DNA from: Bathynomus jamesi
Lineage: Eukaryota; Arthropoda; Malacostraca; Isopoda; Cirolanidae
Length of the DNA: 64,000 bases
Direction: 5' to 3'
Assembly: GCA_023014485.1 (NCBI GenBank)
Contig: JAJOZX010007509.1
Span: 62,001-126,000, forward strand
In this document: piece by piece, positions 21,447 to 33,987 of the stretch
Numbering within the stretch: the stretch's first letter is position 1
How the letters are laid out: every line of letters starts with the position of its first letter
Translations under genes and position numbers: made by a program
Notes under the pieces: model-generated
Seen by the model: the letters and a program-made list of their open reading frames with translations, nothing else
Database searches by the model: none
What the model was told of the DNA's origin: nothing

Positions 21447-22626
21447 ACGATTGGTTAGGTTAAGTCGTAATATTTTTGTTAGTTTTAACATTTTATTTGA
21501 TGGATTTATTTAAAAAAATGTTTCCTAAAGATCCTAATGTTGTTTACGTTCTCCAACTTTGACGTAGTGCAGTTTGTGTCCCCTTTACGTCAGGGGGACG
21601 TAAACTACACTTGCTCCCAAAACTCTCAAAAACTGAATAATACCATTGTTTACATTAATCAGCTTAATAATATTCATTTTTAAAAGCTATATTTATCCTA
21701 CATAATTAATAATGATGTTAATTAACAAATTTCATAAATGCGAATTACGTTCTTTGTCCATAAACGGAGTTTAATTGAAATAATTATTTTACAATTATTA
21801 AAATTTTGTGTGAAAAGATTTATTTACATTTTTGAAAGAAAAGAAGGAAGTTGTTCATCCTTTTCATTCAAACGAATTCTATCTCCTTCTTCTGAAAATA
21901 TGATCATGAAGAGGAAAAGTTTTAATCAAAGCCAAGAATAAGAATTTAGCCAACTTACCAAACCGTCAAACCACCGAATAACCAAACAGTAGAAGAAGAG
22001 CCGAACGGAGAAGATACGAACACCCGAACCAACAACGAGTAGTCAAATAAAATAAAAAATAATTAAATATTGGAGGGGGAAGTACAGTTAAAGAAAAATA
22101 TAGAATTAAACAATTAACTTCCCGTTCTTTCTTTGTAATAAGATGTACTAACATATATACATAAGTCTTATTTAAATGAAATCATTATAAATATTCTCAT
22201 AAGGAAATTTCTAAAGTACAACTTTTTCATATTTGTATTGTGAGTTGTGAATGAGTTATATTTAATATCATGACTGAACAACACACGAAATTTCACATCA
22301 ACCACCGACCACACTAAAGAACTAGTTACAACGCTGTACTGTATTTTAATTCCAAAGCCTGGTGAATCTAGCAATACACGGTAAATAAAAAAGTTGCCAG
22401 TTACTAGTTGCCACGCAGTAATTCCTTTATACTTTTCAAATTAAAGATGGGTTGTGAACCTGTTCGCCGAAACAACCTGTTCTGAAATATCATATTTATG
22501 ATGATGTAGGTCCTCTATATTTCAAAAGTATAGAGAAGTATAGAAATATTTCTATATCTTTATGTATTCCTGTAATTATGTTTTCTATGCATATACCACT
22601 TTCAGTATTTATTTCTATACAAATAC
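21444..22626. other. Non-coding stretch with half of a hairpin MITE
   Basis: The first 45 bases (gacgattggttaggttaagt...gttagtt) equal one arm of the hairpin MITE at 28,670-28,873. The rest is AT-rich without recognised genes. Copy-to-copy substitutions become frequent from about 22,000 onward. Confidence 0.5.
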
Positions 22627-22857
22627 GAAAGGTTGACAAAGTAAACACCACGATATTTGTCTTCAAGAACAACTGGCAAAGCTCATCAATGGAATGCCAG
22701 AATGTATTTCAGCTTTACAAAATGCAAAGAACAAAGCAACACCATCCTAAATAAATTGATCCAATAAATCTGTTATTATTTATTGACATTTATTATTAAA
22801 TAAAAAACTTGAGCAAAAACCTACAGGTGTCTATTTACTTTTGTCAACCCTCTGTGC
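22627..22857 (+). mobile_element. Internally deleted Tc1 element
   Basis: Begins with gaaaggttgacaaagtaaac and ends with the inverse acttttgtcaaccctctgtg. Between them is the C terminus of a Tc1 transposase: LQEQLAKLINGMPECISALQ followed by a stop. A related piece lies at 62,740-62,821. Confidence 0.7.
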
Positions 22858-22949
22858 TTATACCTGTGTGAAAGTTTCTTGTAATAAAAATATGTTATCA
22901 TAGAAAAGGTTATTTTTATTGAAAAACAATTTTTTTCTTTTTTTCAATA

Positions 22950-22989
<40 letters not shown>

Positions 22990-23077
22990 TATAGAGACAG
23001 GGCCACTACCTTCATCTTCGTGTGAACAGAGACCAACGCAAGGAACTGCAACTATGTTAACGATATATATATATATA

Positions 23078-23245
23078 TGGTTATCACATCTGACCGGCAA
23101 TCGGAAGATCCCGGGTTCGATTCCCGGGTGGTTACCTCATTTTTTCATTTGTTTCGTTCTTTCTCTCTCGTCTTGCGCGGAATATTCTCCTATACAAGCG
23201 TCGTTCTTTACGTTAATTATACTGCGTGTTTGCAGTTAGAATGTA
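23078..23245 (+). mobile_element. tRNA-derived SINE (copy A only)
   Basis: Head carries an anticodon-arm-like TCTGA-CCGGCAA-TCGGA and a perfect B-box arm CCCGGG-TTCGATT-CCCGGG. No proper acceptor stem. It lies between two (TA) tracts that are fused in copy B, so it is absent there. Confidence 0.65.
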
Positions 23246-23656
23246 TATATATATATATATATCTTTGTTACCTTGGTTTTGTTTCCACCCGAATTGTTCA
23301 TTCTGACGAAGGTCAAACTTATTTACTCCATCTTGGAGCTACAGCTTAATGTGAAATTCGAATCACGACCCACTACGGGTGGCCTGAAATTGCAAATCTT
23401 TACCCGGACTCCATTTCACCACCTCCAAATCAGCAGCCCAGCCTTTCAAAAACTAGGGCACCCATGATACCCATTTATATACCAAACCATTTTCTCTGGG
23501 ACGATAAAAAGCTGGGTAGGTTGTGGGCTGACTGCTTTCGTCTTTTGTTGGGGGAAAATAAATATATGATATATATATATATGAATAGAAACGACATAAG
23601 TATTAAGGAACGTTTCTGCACACGAGGAGGAGAGATAACGAAATAATGAAAAATGA

Positions 23657-23729
23657 GGCGAACCGCCTGGGAATCGAACCCAGGGCCTTCCAATTGCCGG
23701 TCGGACGCTCTACCATTATGCTACGGACC
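23657..23729 (-). tRNA. tRNA-like SINE head (GGC-type loop), not a working tRNA
   Basis: Anticodon arm TCCGA-CCGGCAA-TTGGA and T arm CTGGG-TTCGATT-CCCAG are perfect, but the D stem is mismatched, loop position 33 is C, and the acceptor strands do not pair. Repeats at 24,139 and 24,403. Confidence 0.55.
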
Positions 23730-24138
23730 TCACTCAATCACAAATCGAAATTCTCCCAAATAGGGCAGAAACCAATGCCCTCAGAGAGCACCCTCGCAAA
23801 TCGTGAATATGCGCAAATAACTGCAATGACCGCGCAGTATATAAATGAATAGAAACGACATAAGTATTAAGGAACGTTTCTGCACACGAGGAGGAGAGAT
23901 AACGAAATAATGAAAAATGAGGCGAACCGCCTGGGAATCGAACCCAGGGCCTTCCAATTATTTCGTTATCTCTCCTCCTCGTGTGCAGAAACGTTCCTTA
24001 ATACTTATGTCGTTTCTATTCATTTATATACTGCGCGGTCATTGCAGTTATTTGCGCATATTCACGATTTGCGAGGGTGCTCTCTGAGGGCATTGGTTTC
24101 TGCCCTATTTGGGAGAATTTCGATTTGTGATTGAGTGA

Positions 24139-24211
24139 GGTCCGTAGCATAATGGTAGAGCGTCCGACCGGCAATTGGAAGGCCCTGGGTTCGATTCCCA
24201 GGCGGTTCGCC
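24139..24211 (+). tRNA. tRNA-like SINE head, forward copy 1
   Basis: Same sequence as the reverse complement of 23,657-23,729. Internal A-box-like tagcataatggtagagcg and B-box ggttcgattcc could drive Pol III transcription. Confidence 0.55.
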
Positions 24212-24402
24212 TCATTTTTCATTATTTCGTTATCTCTCCTCCTCGTGTGCAGAAACGTTCCTTAATACTTATGTCGTTTCTATTCATTTATATACTGCGC
24301 GGTCATTGCAGTTATTTGCGCATATTCACGATTTGCGAGGGTGCTCTCTGAGGGCATTGGTTTCTGCCCTATTTGGGAGAATTTCGATTTGTGATTGAGT
24401 GA

Positions 24403-24475
24403 GGTCCGTAGCATAATGGTAGAGCGTCCGACCGGCAATTGGAAGGCCCTGGGTTCGATTCCCAGGCGGTTCGCC
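24403..24475 (+). tRNA. tRNA-like SINE head, forward copy 2
   Basis: Exact repeat 264 bases after the previous one, showing a head-to-tail SINE array. Confidence 0.55.
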
Positions 24476-24585
24476 TCATTTTTTCATTATTCGTTATCTC
24501 TCCTCCTCGTGTGCAAAACGTTCCTTAATACTTATGTCGTTTCTATTCATTTATATACTGCGCGGTCATTGCAGTTATTTGCATA

Positions 24586-24924
24586 TATATATATATATAT
24601 ATATTACAACTTTTACCCGCAAAATAATGATTGAAAATACAAAAGTTATGTGTGCATTATTGAGGTAAAAGAAAAACCAGTCGGATTGCGCATGCAGTGT
24701 TTAATTTTTAATAAGAGTAAATAAGATTATTCAAATTTAAATAAGATTAACAATTTAATTTGGGTGCAAAGTTTTATTTTATTCAAGTATCAGAAAGATA
24801 CATTAAAGAATACATTATATGAAATCCATATTGTGGTGCAGCGAAAATGTAATTGTGTGTAAAGCAATAAAATATAATGAAGATCCATTTTCAGTTTCCA
24901 TATCCATTTCATGATCAATATCCA
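24586..24924. other. Non-coding stretch downstream of the lipocalin gene
   Basis: AT-rich, contains an aataaaatataatg run; conserved with copy B at the high level seen in the introns. No gene recognised. Confidence 0.45.
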
Positions 24925-24930
24925 TTTATT
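24925..24930 (-). terminator. Candidate polyadenylation signal of lipocalin A
   Basis: AATAAA on the minus strand, 58 bases beyond the stop codon at 24,988. Confidence 0.5.
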
Positions 24931-24987
24931 TGTCCAAGGGGTCAAGGGTTCAAATGTTCAAGGGTTCTCAAGAGTCTTCGCTAAAGT

Positions 24988-26923
<1,936 letters not shown>

Positions 26924-26973
26924 TTTCAATCTTCAAAACCTTTTAACATTTCAGAAATAATTCTGGCTTTAAT

Positions 26974-26976
<3 letters not shown>

Positions 26977-27055
<79 letters not shown>
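26977..27055 (+). repeat. (TA)n microsatellite upstream of lipocalin A
   Basis: Lies about 55 bases upstream of the start codon. In copy B the (TA)n here is followed by a 598-bp fold-back. Confidence 0.97.
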
Positions 27056-27058
<3 letters not shown>

Positions 27059-27475
27059 TATGATAATTCTAACATTCGTATTTGCACATAAAGTCGAAAC
27101 TCGCATAATATTCCTGTAAGATTGGAAAATAATTAATTCTGTCTATTTTTTATTTAATTTTTGGTAAGGTAATTTTTTATTCAATGATATCTTGATGAAG
27201 CTTTCAGTTTTTAGCTAATTAGTTGGTTTTCTTATTTTAAGCTTAATCACGTGATTTTGTTAAATTGTGGAATGTTCATTTTTGTATATATATATTCTCT
27301 CTTAAATCATAAAATACAAAGTCATATCCTGAATATTTAGTTGACACGGCAAATCATGATAATTTTAAATTTGCCAATAGTATATAAACCATTGTAACTT
27401 TTCAAATGTTGTTCTGTCTGATCTGATCCAGAGGCTGAAGCATTACCTGTAATATTTATAAACAGTAAAATTCAG
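27056..27475. other. Non-coding stretch
   Basis: AT-rich, largely shared with 56,700-57,068; no gene recognised. May hold lipocalin upstream control sequence. Confidence 0.4.
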
Positions 27476-27913
27476 GGATCTTTTCCGTTTGACTGCCGCC
27501 ATTGAAACATAAGAGGTGAGTGCCCCCAGCCTTCTTTACTTAGCCTTATAAGGCTAACTAACGAAAATATCACGACCTAACCTAACCAATCGTTAGGTCA
27601 ACTGTACGACCTTGACGATTGGTTAGGTTAGGTCGTGATATTTTTGTTAGTTAGCCTTATAAAGCTAACTAAAGAAGGCTGGAGGCCCTGATCTTCAGGT
27701 GATCCCCTTATTTTTCTGAGTACACGATTAAAACTTAAAAATGAAACATGGATCTTGAAAGTAATTAAAATTGTTTATAAGAAACAAAATTTGAAGGGGA
27801 AATTAAGAAAAGCTTTTTTATAAAGTAACTTATTTTGTATCATCAAGACATTTCAGTTAAAATACAAAAAGTTTAATTATGTTTCAATGGCGGCAGTCAA
27901 ACGGAAAAGATCC
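27476..27913. mobile_element. 438-bp hAT-type MITE with 8-bp target duplication (copy A only)
   Basis: Perfect TIRs of about 37 bp starting GGATCTTTTCCGTTTGACTG at both ends, flanked by aaattcag (27,468-27,475 and 27,914-27,921). Copy B has the unoccupied site with one aaattcag (57,061-57,068). No coding capacity. A hairpin MITE is nested inside. Confidence 0.93.
27528..27707. mobile_element. Hairpin MITE nested in the 438-bp MITE
   Basis: Arms agccttctttacttagcctt...cctaacctaaccaatcgt and their inverse pair around a short loop near 27,595. The right end keeps gatcttcaggtgatccc, the terminus of the family at 28,670; the matching left terminus is missing. Confidence 0.72.
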
Positions 27914-27921
27914 AAATTCAG

Positions 27922-28299
27922 TAAAAGGATATTTTTATCTTCTCCTTTGAGTCCCCTGTCAACGGACTGACCCAAGAAAATTAGGTTTAGAATAACACAC
28001 CATCTTCGACAAACACTGAAGTTAGAAATCAATAGACATTGAGCCTGAGACGAGCTTTGCCTCACAGACTTCTCCGATACGTTACAACAAGAATCGGGAA
28101 TCGACCAATAACCTAGTAAGGGTTCACAGAGTCCTCCGATCAGCTACAAGAAGAAATCGGAGGTAGTACAAAAGAAATTATTGCGATTCCCTACTCAGTA
28201 CCAACTACCCCAGGGGGAGAAATCTGTTGCTGACACCTAACAAAAACTCTTGTCAACTTCGAACCACTCAAGACCATCGACGGAGGGTTAACACAACCA
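27922..28299. other. Non-coding stretch
   Basis: Shared with 57,069-57,455. No convincing coding exon, RNA or repeat family recognised. Confidence 0.4.
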
Positions 28300-28414
<115 letters not shown>

Positions 28415-28669
28415 CGTATAACATCAAGATAGTAAAAAAATTTAGTTTTTTAAAAACTGATTTAGAATTTCGAAATATTTTTAAAACCTTTCTACAACAG
28501 TATAAAGACAATATCATTTAAGAACCAAAAAATCGGAATAAGGTGTTCAAAACAAAATTGGAAGGGGGGGGGGTTACTAATCTGGGGGTAAATATTCTTA
28601 AACTATTTAGTAAAACAAATAACAACTTAAAAATATTAAAATAAATTACTAATTTCCACATACTTTTTT

Positions 28670-28873
28670 GGGATCACCTGAGCATCCGTTACCACAGCTT
28701 TTTCATTTAGCTTTATAACGCTAACTAATGAAAATATCACGACCTAACCTAACCACTCGTCAAAGGTTTACAGTTGACGTAACGATTGGTTAGGTTAAGT
28801 CGTGATATTTTCGTTAGTTAGCCTTATAAAGCTAACTAAAAAAGGCTAGGGTGACGGATCTTCAGGTGATCCC
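28670..28873. mobile_element. Hairpin MITE, 204 bp
   Basis: Ends GGGATCACCTGA and its inverse TCAGGTGATCCC; long imperfect arms (gctttataacgctaactaat, atatcacgacctaacctaac and inverses) make one large hairpin. Present in copy B at 57,726-57,929. Confidence 0.85.
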
Positions 28874-29399
28874 TTTTTTTTAACAATATTTTTAAAGAAA
28901 TTCACCTAAAATTTGTGTTTCAAGAAATTTTTTTTAAATGAATTAAAATTGTTTTTCCTAAAAATCATTAAAAATAAAAATGGACATAAAAGATTTGTCT
29001 ATTTCAATCCCTTCAAATGAAAAATTTTAAACAATATTTCTTTAAATTTCATATCGTGTTAATTACAAAATTCAAGATAATCTTCAAAAGAGAAGTTATG
29101 CGCATGCGCAGATCTTTCGTTAAAATCTGGTATAAGGACAAAAAATATTTTAAAGTATTTATTAAAAACGAAAAGTTTTTCAAAGTCCAAAATGAGAACC
29201 GAAATTCCTACCTTTAGTTCAGATGATGTTGACGAATAGCAGTGAAGAACACAGAGGATGCAACAACTTTGAATATTGTGAATGTACTGCAACGATTAAT
29301 GATTTGAGCTCTCTTAAATAGCAAACAAATTATACTGCGCATGCGTAAAATTTAATTGTATAAACCGGAAAACGTGTTGGGTTTCGCTATGTTTCTATT
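28874..29399. other. Non-coding stretch
   Basis: AT-rich. Short minus-strand frames with a GT after AACTAAAG near 29,213 could be exon-like, but there is no ATG or domain support. Confidence 0.35.
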
Positions 29400-30398
29400 T
29401 ACATCGTATTTAAGTGGGTTATTTATAATCATGGTTCATGGTGTCCTTTTTCCGAATTTAGTGTAGAAATGTTCCAGTTTGAATTTTATCATTTTTCAAC
29501 AAAAGTGCGGACGCACTCCACCTTCTCGTAACAAAAGCTTCCGAACAGCGGCTTTTCAGGTAATCATCACAATAGATAATTGCTCTATTTTCGGATTAAT
29601 AGGTGGGTTATTTACAAATATGGATCGTGTCCTTTTTCCAAATTTATAGTTTATTGTTCTTGTTTCAATGTCATCATTTCTTCACAAAAGTACGAATGTA
29701 CTCCACCTTCTCGTAACAAAAGCAGTCCAACACCAGCTTTGGAAGAGACAGACCTTCATAAAGATTAATTGTTTTAGTTTTGGAATGGAATAATTTGCAC
29801 ACGGTGAATGACCATGAGTCACCGAATAGTGGAAAAGTTTAACAGTCAAAGAGTGGAACAATCAAACAACCGAACATTCCGACAATCGAACCCCCGATTA
29901 ATTGAAAAAATGAAGATCTGAACAGCCGAACAACCGAACGAGAATAATTTATACTACATTAGAAACCATTAAATATGAGAATCTGAATTTAACCAGGTAA
30001 AAGAGGTCATCTTTGAACACATAATTGTGAAGAAGGTTTTGAAAAGGAAATTTGAAAAGAAAAATTTTTGTGAAATCAAAATCAAATTAACAATTTTTAA
30101 CAATTTTTAACATTTTAAAGATGAAAAAGACAAAAATATTTATGTTATCTGTTTTGTCTATTGATTAATTTAGTGACACACAAAAACAAATTAATGGATT
30201 CAGAGACAGATAAATAGATAGATAAATAGACAGACAGGTATATGCAATAAAGAAATATGGATATTTAAAATAGATAAAATGTTTAATAAACAATAAACCG
30301 CGGTAGAAAATAGTTGTGTTAAATAAAAAAAAGGAGCTTGATATTTTAGGAATATCTATCTATCGATCTGTTTATCTGTCTGTCTATCTATTTATATA
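29400..30398. repeat. Dispersed repeat, inverted relative to 18,480
   Basis: Two imperfect tandem blocks (about 29,461-29,600 and 29,640-29,775; cttctcgtaacaaaagc in both) match 18,690-18,860 reversed. 29,850-29,950 has inverted words (gaacaaccgaac); 30,170-30,395 has aga(t/c)aga/tatctatc runs and matches 18,895-19,030 directly. No gene. Confidence 0.55.
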
Positions 30399-31074
30399 CA
30401 GGGTGTCCCAGAATTAACTATCTATTTCAATGAAATCGGACAAATTTAATAAAAACTGACATAATTTTGTGTTTATTACTAAATTATGATACAAAAACAA
30501 ATAGATTTATAAATCATAAGTCAAACTTTATTTACTTGAATGTGATAAGCCTTTTTCATCAGTGTCGAACGCAAGATTCTATGAACTGTTGTCTTGGATA
30601 TGTTGAGTCTTCGACCGGCCTCCCTAACCGAAGTTGTTGGTTCATCCTCAAACAATTGTCGTACCTGTTCGGTACTGTTACGTGCTGTCCTTGGGCGTCC
30701 TCTTCCCACCTCGTCGTGTACGGATCCAGTTCTTTTAAATTTGTTCACAAGTTCACGAATCGCTTTGTCTGTAGGACCGGTTCTGTGGAATCTTCTTGTA
30801 AATTTTTCTCTGATTTCATTACATTGCATTCCTTTGATACGGGATGTTACAACAAAGATGCGTTCTTGTGTATTCATTATTAATAGGGTTCTGAAAGAGA
30901 ATGAAAATAAAACTATGAAAAACTATGAAAAAATTATGAAAATAAAATTATGAAAAAATTTAGAAATTTATACATTTTTAACACATATTAAACATGATAA
31001 ACATAAATAAAAGTGTGTTTTCAAAAAATTTGTCCGATTTCATTGAAATAGATAGTTAATTCTGGGATACCCTG
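30399..31074 (-). mobile_element. Mini-mariner retaining only the DNA-binding domain
   Basis: 676 bp between TIRs CAGGGTGTCCCAGAATTAAC and its inverse (one change: gggatacc), each next to TA. The TIRs exceed 45 bp. Internal sequence codes only for a helix-turn-helix protein; there is no catalytic domain. Confidence 0.92.
30521..30877 (-). CDS. HTH-only mariner protein
   Basis: 118-codon open frame from the ATG at 30,877, MNTQERIFVVTSRIKGMQCN. Two helix-turn-helix motifs of mariner transposases follow: NEIREKFTRRFHR with ELVNKFKRTGSVHDE, a GRPR linker, then TSVREAGRRLNISKTTVHRI. It ends before any catalytic Asp. It resembles the N terminus of the DD41D element at 9,157. The frame is also open in copy B. 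A TIR-binding protein without nuclease could titrate or repress transposase (inference); it may equally be a passive deletion product. Confidence 0.75.
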   Translation of the reverse strand: MNTQERIFVVTSRIKGMQCNEIREKFTRRFHRTGPTDKAIRELVNKFKRTGSVHDEVGRGRPRTARNSTEQVRQLFEDEPTTSVREAGRRLNISKTTVHRILRSTLMKKAYHIQVNKV

Positions 31075-31107
31075 TATAAGAGGTAAATCTTTCTTCTTCC
31101 TTACTTA

Positions 31108-32230
31108 ATATAGTTTCAAGCAACGTGCCGTAATTGAATTTTTGACTGCGGAAAGTGTTGCTCTCATAGACATTCATCGGCGAATGCAAGCAGTGTACGT
31201 CAAACAGTGTGTTGATGTGAGTACCGTTCGATGTTGGGCGAGGCAGTGTAAAAAAGGAGAAGCAGGGCAAAAACGGCAACCGACGAGTCTCATCGGAACT
31301 ATGAACTGATTCGTGGAAATCGTCGCATTAAACAAAATGAAATTGCTGCAATGCTCGATATTTCCAAAGAGCAAGTAGGACACATTATCAGTATTCTCGG
31401 TTGCCGAAAGGTCTGCGCCAGATGGGTGCCTCGCATGCTCACTGCCGAGAAGAAAACTGAGAGACTACGCATTTGCCAAGAAAATCTGAAGCCCTTCGAA
31501 AATGAAGATGAATTTCTGCACACCATTGTGACAGGAGACGAGACGTGGGTCACCATTATGACTCTAAAATTAAACAGCAATCCATGGAATATCGACACAA
31601 AAATTCACCGCAACCAAAAAAATTCAAAGTTAAAAAATCGGTTGGAAAAGTGATGACGACTGTTTTTTGGGATATCAATGGTGTTGTTCTCGAAGACTTT
31701 ACGGAAAGAGGGACAACAATCAACTCCGCACGTTATATTGAAACTGAAAAAGTTGAAGAAACGGATCAGGAGTGTTCGCACTCACAAAAACGCAGTCATT
31801 GTTCACCATGACAACGCACGGCTTCACACCAGTGTTCAAACGCGATAAGCAATTCAGGATCTGCAATTCACCATCTTGCTGCATCCACCATGTAGCCCCG
31901 ATTTAGCACCATGCGATTTTCACATCTTTCCTAAACTTAAAGAACATCTCCGTGGAAATCGTTACGACTTACGACTCTGACGGAGAAGTTAAGACCGCTG
32001 TGAAATTTTGGTTTCGTAGTCAAAGCTCCGAATTTTAACGGGATGAATTTCAAAAACTCATTTATCGTTGGCGGAAATGTATCGAGGTAGAAGGTGATTT
32101 TATAGAAAAGTAAATGTATCGTTTTGAAGAATAAACTCTAAGGTACATATTTGCTTTTGTTTCGATCAAATTCTTCAACTTGTTTAAAATTTATTTGAGT
32201 GCAAGTATTACTTTTTAGCACACCCTCGTA
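31108..32230 (+). pseudogene. Mariner transposase (DD34D), 5'-truncated and frameshifted
   Basis: Motifs in order: HTH region (KQRAVIEFLTAES, VSTVRCWARQCKKGE), NRRIKQNEIAAMLDISKEQV, VPRMLTAEKKTERLRICQ, TIVTGDETW, FWDINGVVL, HHDNARLHTS (better seen in copy B) and CSPDLAPCDF with 34 residues between the last two catalytic Asp. The right end is gcacaccctcgta at about 32,230; the left TIR is gone, replaced by the mini-mariner ending at 31,074. Frameshifts near 31,310, 31,550 and 31,750, and gataag for gagaag near 31,844. Confidence 0.88.
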
Positions 32231-32239
32231 TATACCTCG

Positions 32240-32610
32240 TTAACCTCATTGCTCTTTCGTGCGTTGGTCTCTCTTCACACGAAGGTCAAGCTGGTGGCCC
32301 CGTCTCTAGGTCTGGTTTGGTGGAGGAGCGAGTTACTTTCTTGCGTTCCCCACTGTACATAGCCAGGTACACCCGGCTCATCTGGTACTGTCCTGAGCCA
32401 GGCATCTATTCTTTTCTTGAAGACTACAACTTTGACCCCTGTAACGTTTCTGAGGTCCTTTGGAAGCTGGTTAAAAGTGTTAGCCCCCTGACAACCAAGC
32501 TATTTTCCTTCAGTATTGAGGAGGTCCCTTGTCGGGCCTTTAATTTGGGAACACTACACATTCTGCCTTTCCTATTTCCAGTGTTGTTTGAATGGTAATT
32601 GGGTTTAGTT
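32240..32610 (-). pseudogene. LINE 3' end, cut at the duplication junction
   Basis: Same as 61,309-61,674: minus-strand C terminus with ENSLVVRGLTLFNQLPKDLR-like residues. The rest of the LINE, present after 61,674, is missing because the second unit starts here. Confidence 0.8.
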
Positions 32611-32613
32611 TGA
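32611..32613. other. Tandem duplication junction with TGA microhomology
   Basis: Left of it the sequence follows the LINE (tttagttTGA), right of it a PLE (TGAccatcatcc). The three bases TGA belong to both, the footprint of end joining or template switching. Confidence 0.8.
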
Positions 32614-33756
32614 CCATCATCCTTCGATTAAATCCTCTATTTTCTCTGCTATGTTTCTTCGAGCATTGAGAGTTGTCACTCCTGAATTTTTAGATTCCGA
32701 GTTATGCAATATCATGAATATTGGTACTAAATTATGTTATCCTATTTCATTTTTAGATAACTGTCTTAAGAAAGCCAAGAATAGGTATTATAATAATGTA
32801 ATTGTAAAGGAATTTCAGCGTAAAAATATCCTTAGCCTACCTTATGTTAATTTTCAATACTTTCCAACTGTACTTAAAGCAAATTAATTTGGATGTGGAC
32901 TTATTTCTTGGTAGGCTCAACAATTTAGCCCCATCTATTAAGTTTACAGTTGAAAAAGAAAATGATGGAAGCCTATCTTTTCTTGATCTAAAAATTTGGA
33001 GATGCTCTAATCAGTTCAAATATGAAGTCTACCGTAAGCCTACAACAATAACTCTTATGTGCATTTTTATTCTGACCATCATCCTTCGATTAAATCCTCT
33101 ATTTTCTCTGCTATGTTTCTTCGAGCATTGAGAGTTGTCACTCCTGAATTTTTAGATTCCGAGTTATGCAATATCATGAATATTGGTACTAAATTATGTT
33201 ATCCTATTTCATTTTTAGATAACTGTCTTAAGAAAGCCAAGAATAGGTATTATAATAATGTAATTGTAAAGCAATTTCAGCGTAAAAATATCCTTAGCCT
33301 ACCTTACCATGTTAATTTTCAATACCTTCCACTTGTACTTAAAGCAATTGGCATTAATGTAATCTTTAAGTATAATAATACTGTTAAATCACGCCTAATA
33401 AAGAATAGCCCTGATAATGTTGTTGGTTGTGTGTATTCGATCGGATGTACACAATGTAACTCAGTATATATAGGCCAAACCGGTAAAACGTTAGATATTA
33501 GGGTAAAACAGCATAAATATGCTTGTAGAACAGCTAATAATTCCAATGCTTTATTTAACCATATGTATAGATGTAACCATAGCATCAAGTGGGATAGTTC
33601 TAAAGCGCTTGTTAAAAACAGAGATACAATAGAAAGAAATATTCTAGAATGTGCATTTATTCATTTTAAAAACAATTTCAATAACAGTGCGGGGACGTAT
33701 AAAATTGACGACGATATCATGTTAAAATTTCTTTTGCCTCTCATTAACCCTTGTTA
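32614..33756 (+). pseudogene. Penelope-like element with a repeated linker, copy B
   Basis: A linker segment (FLRALRVVTPEFLDSEL...NILSLPY, 32,614-32,845) is followed by the RT thumb (LGRLNNLAPSIKFT, LSFLDLKIW) and then the linker again (33,075-33,307) with a complete GIY-YIG domain. From 33,059 to 33,757 one 232-codon frame runs through linker and nuclease to its natural end (FLLPLINPC). The repeat spacing is about 463 bp. The RT palm is absent, so only the nuclease part could be made. Confidence 0.88.
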
Positions 33757-33825
33757 AGTATGTGCTAATTGTTTTGTTTTTCCTGTACGTTGTATATATT
33801 TATGGGCATCTCGCCTTTTATCTTC

Positions 33826-33871
33826 ATTCCCTGACGAGGTGTAGCTTTGAATACACGAAACGCCTTGGAAT
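33826..33871 (+). ncRNA. Hammerhead ribozyme, copy B
   Basis: Identical to 1022-1067 except GAAAC for GAAAG after the core, which spoils the AAGGCCTT palindrome of stem III. Stems I and II and the core are intact. Confidence 0.68.
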
Positions 33872-33940
33872 CGTTTTTCTTTTTCCTTGTGGGTTTGCAG
33901 CATTCATTAATTTCACGTGTTTTATTGTGAAATTCATCCC

Positions 33941-33987
<47 letters not shown>

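Larger units (their letters stand above)
23582..24585. mobile_element. tRNA-derived SINE dimers arranged as a fold-back (copy A only)
   Basis: A unit of about 264 bp with a tRNA-like head occurs about 1.4 times reversed (23,582-23,957), then directly abuts more than two forward units (23,958-24,585). The whole is a near-palindrome centred near 23,958. It is enclosed by (TA) tracts; copy B has a mariner fold-back at this position instead. Confidence 0.85.

Noticed and set aside
24139..24211. Functional tRNA-Ala (GGC)
   Set aside because: The anticodon and T arms are good, but the D stem is mismatched, base 33 is C and the acceptor stem does not pair; the sequence repeats in a SINE array.
23646..24222. 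Identical 68-residue proteins on opposite strands
   Set aside because: Both are translations of the SINE unit in its two orientations.
26927..26929. Lipocalin start two codons upstream (MK-MFVK)
   Set aside because: That codon is TTG; the first ATG is at 26,923, and the same holds in copy B at 55,997.
27590..27640. Arthropod telomere repeat TTAGG
   Set aside because: Only ggttaggttagg within a MITE arm; two units inside a transposon, not a telomeric array.
29059..29292. Small minus-strand secreted protein
   Set aside because: The apparent start is TTG and there is no recognisable domain; a possible donor GT alone is too weak.
30467..30953. Plus-strand Ser/Leu-rich frames over the mini-mariner
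   Set aside because: Antisense shadows of the helix-turn-helix frame on the minus strand.
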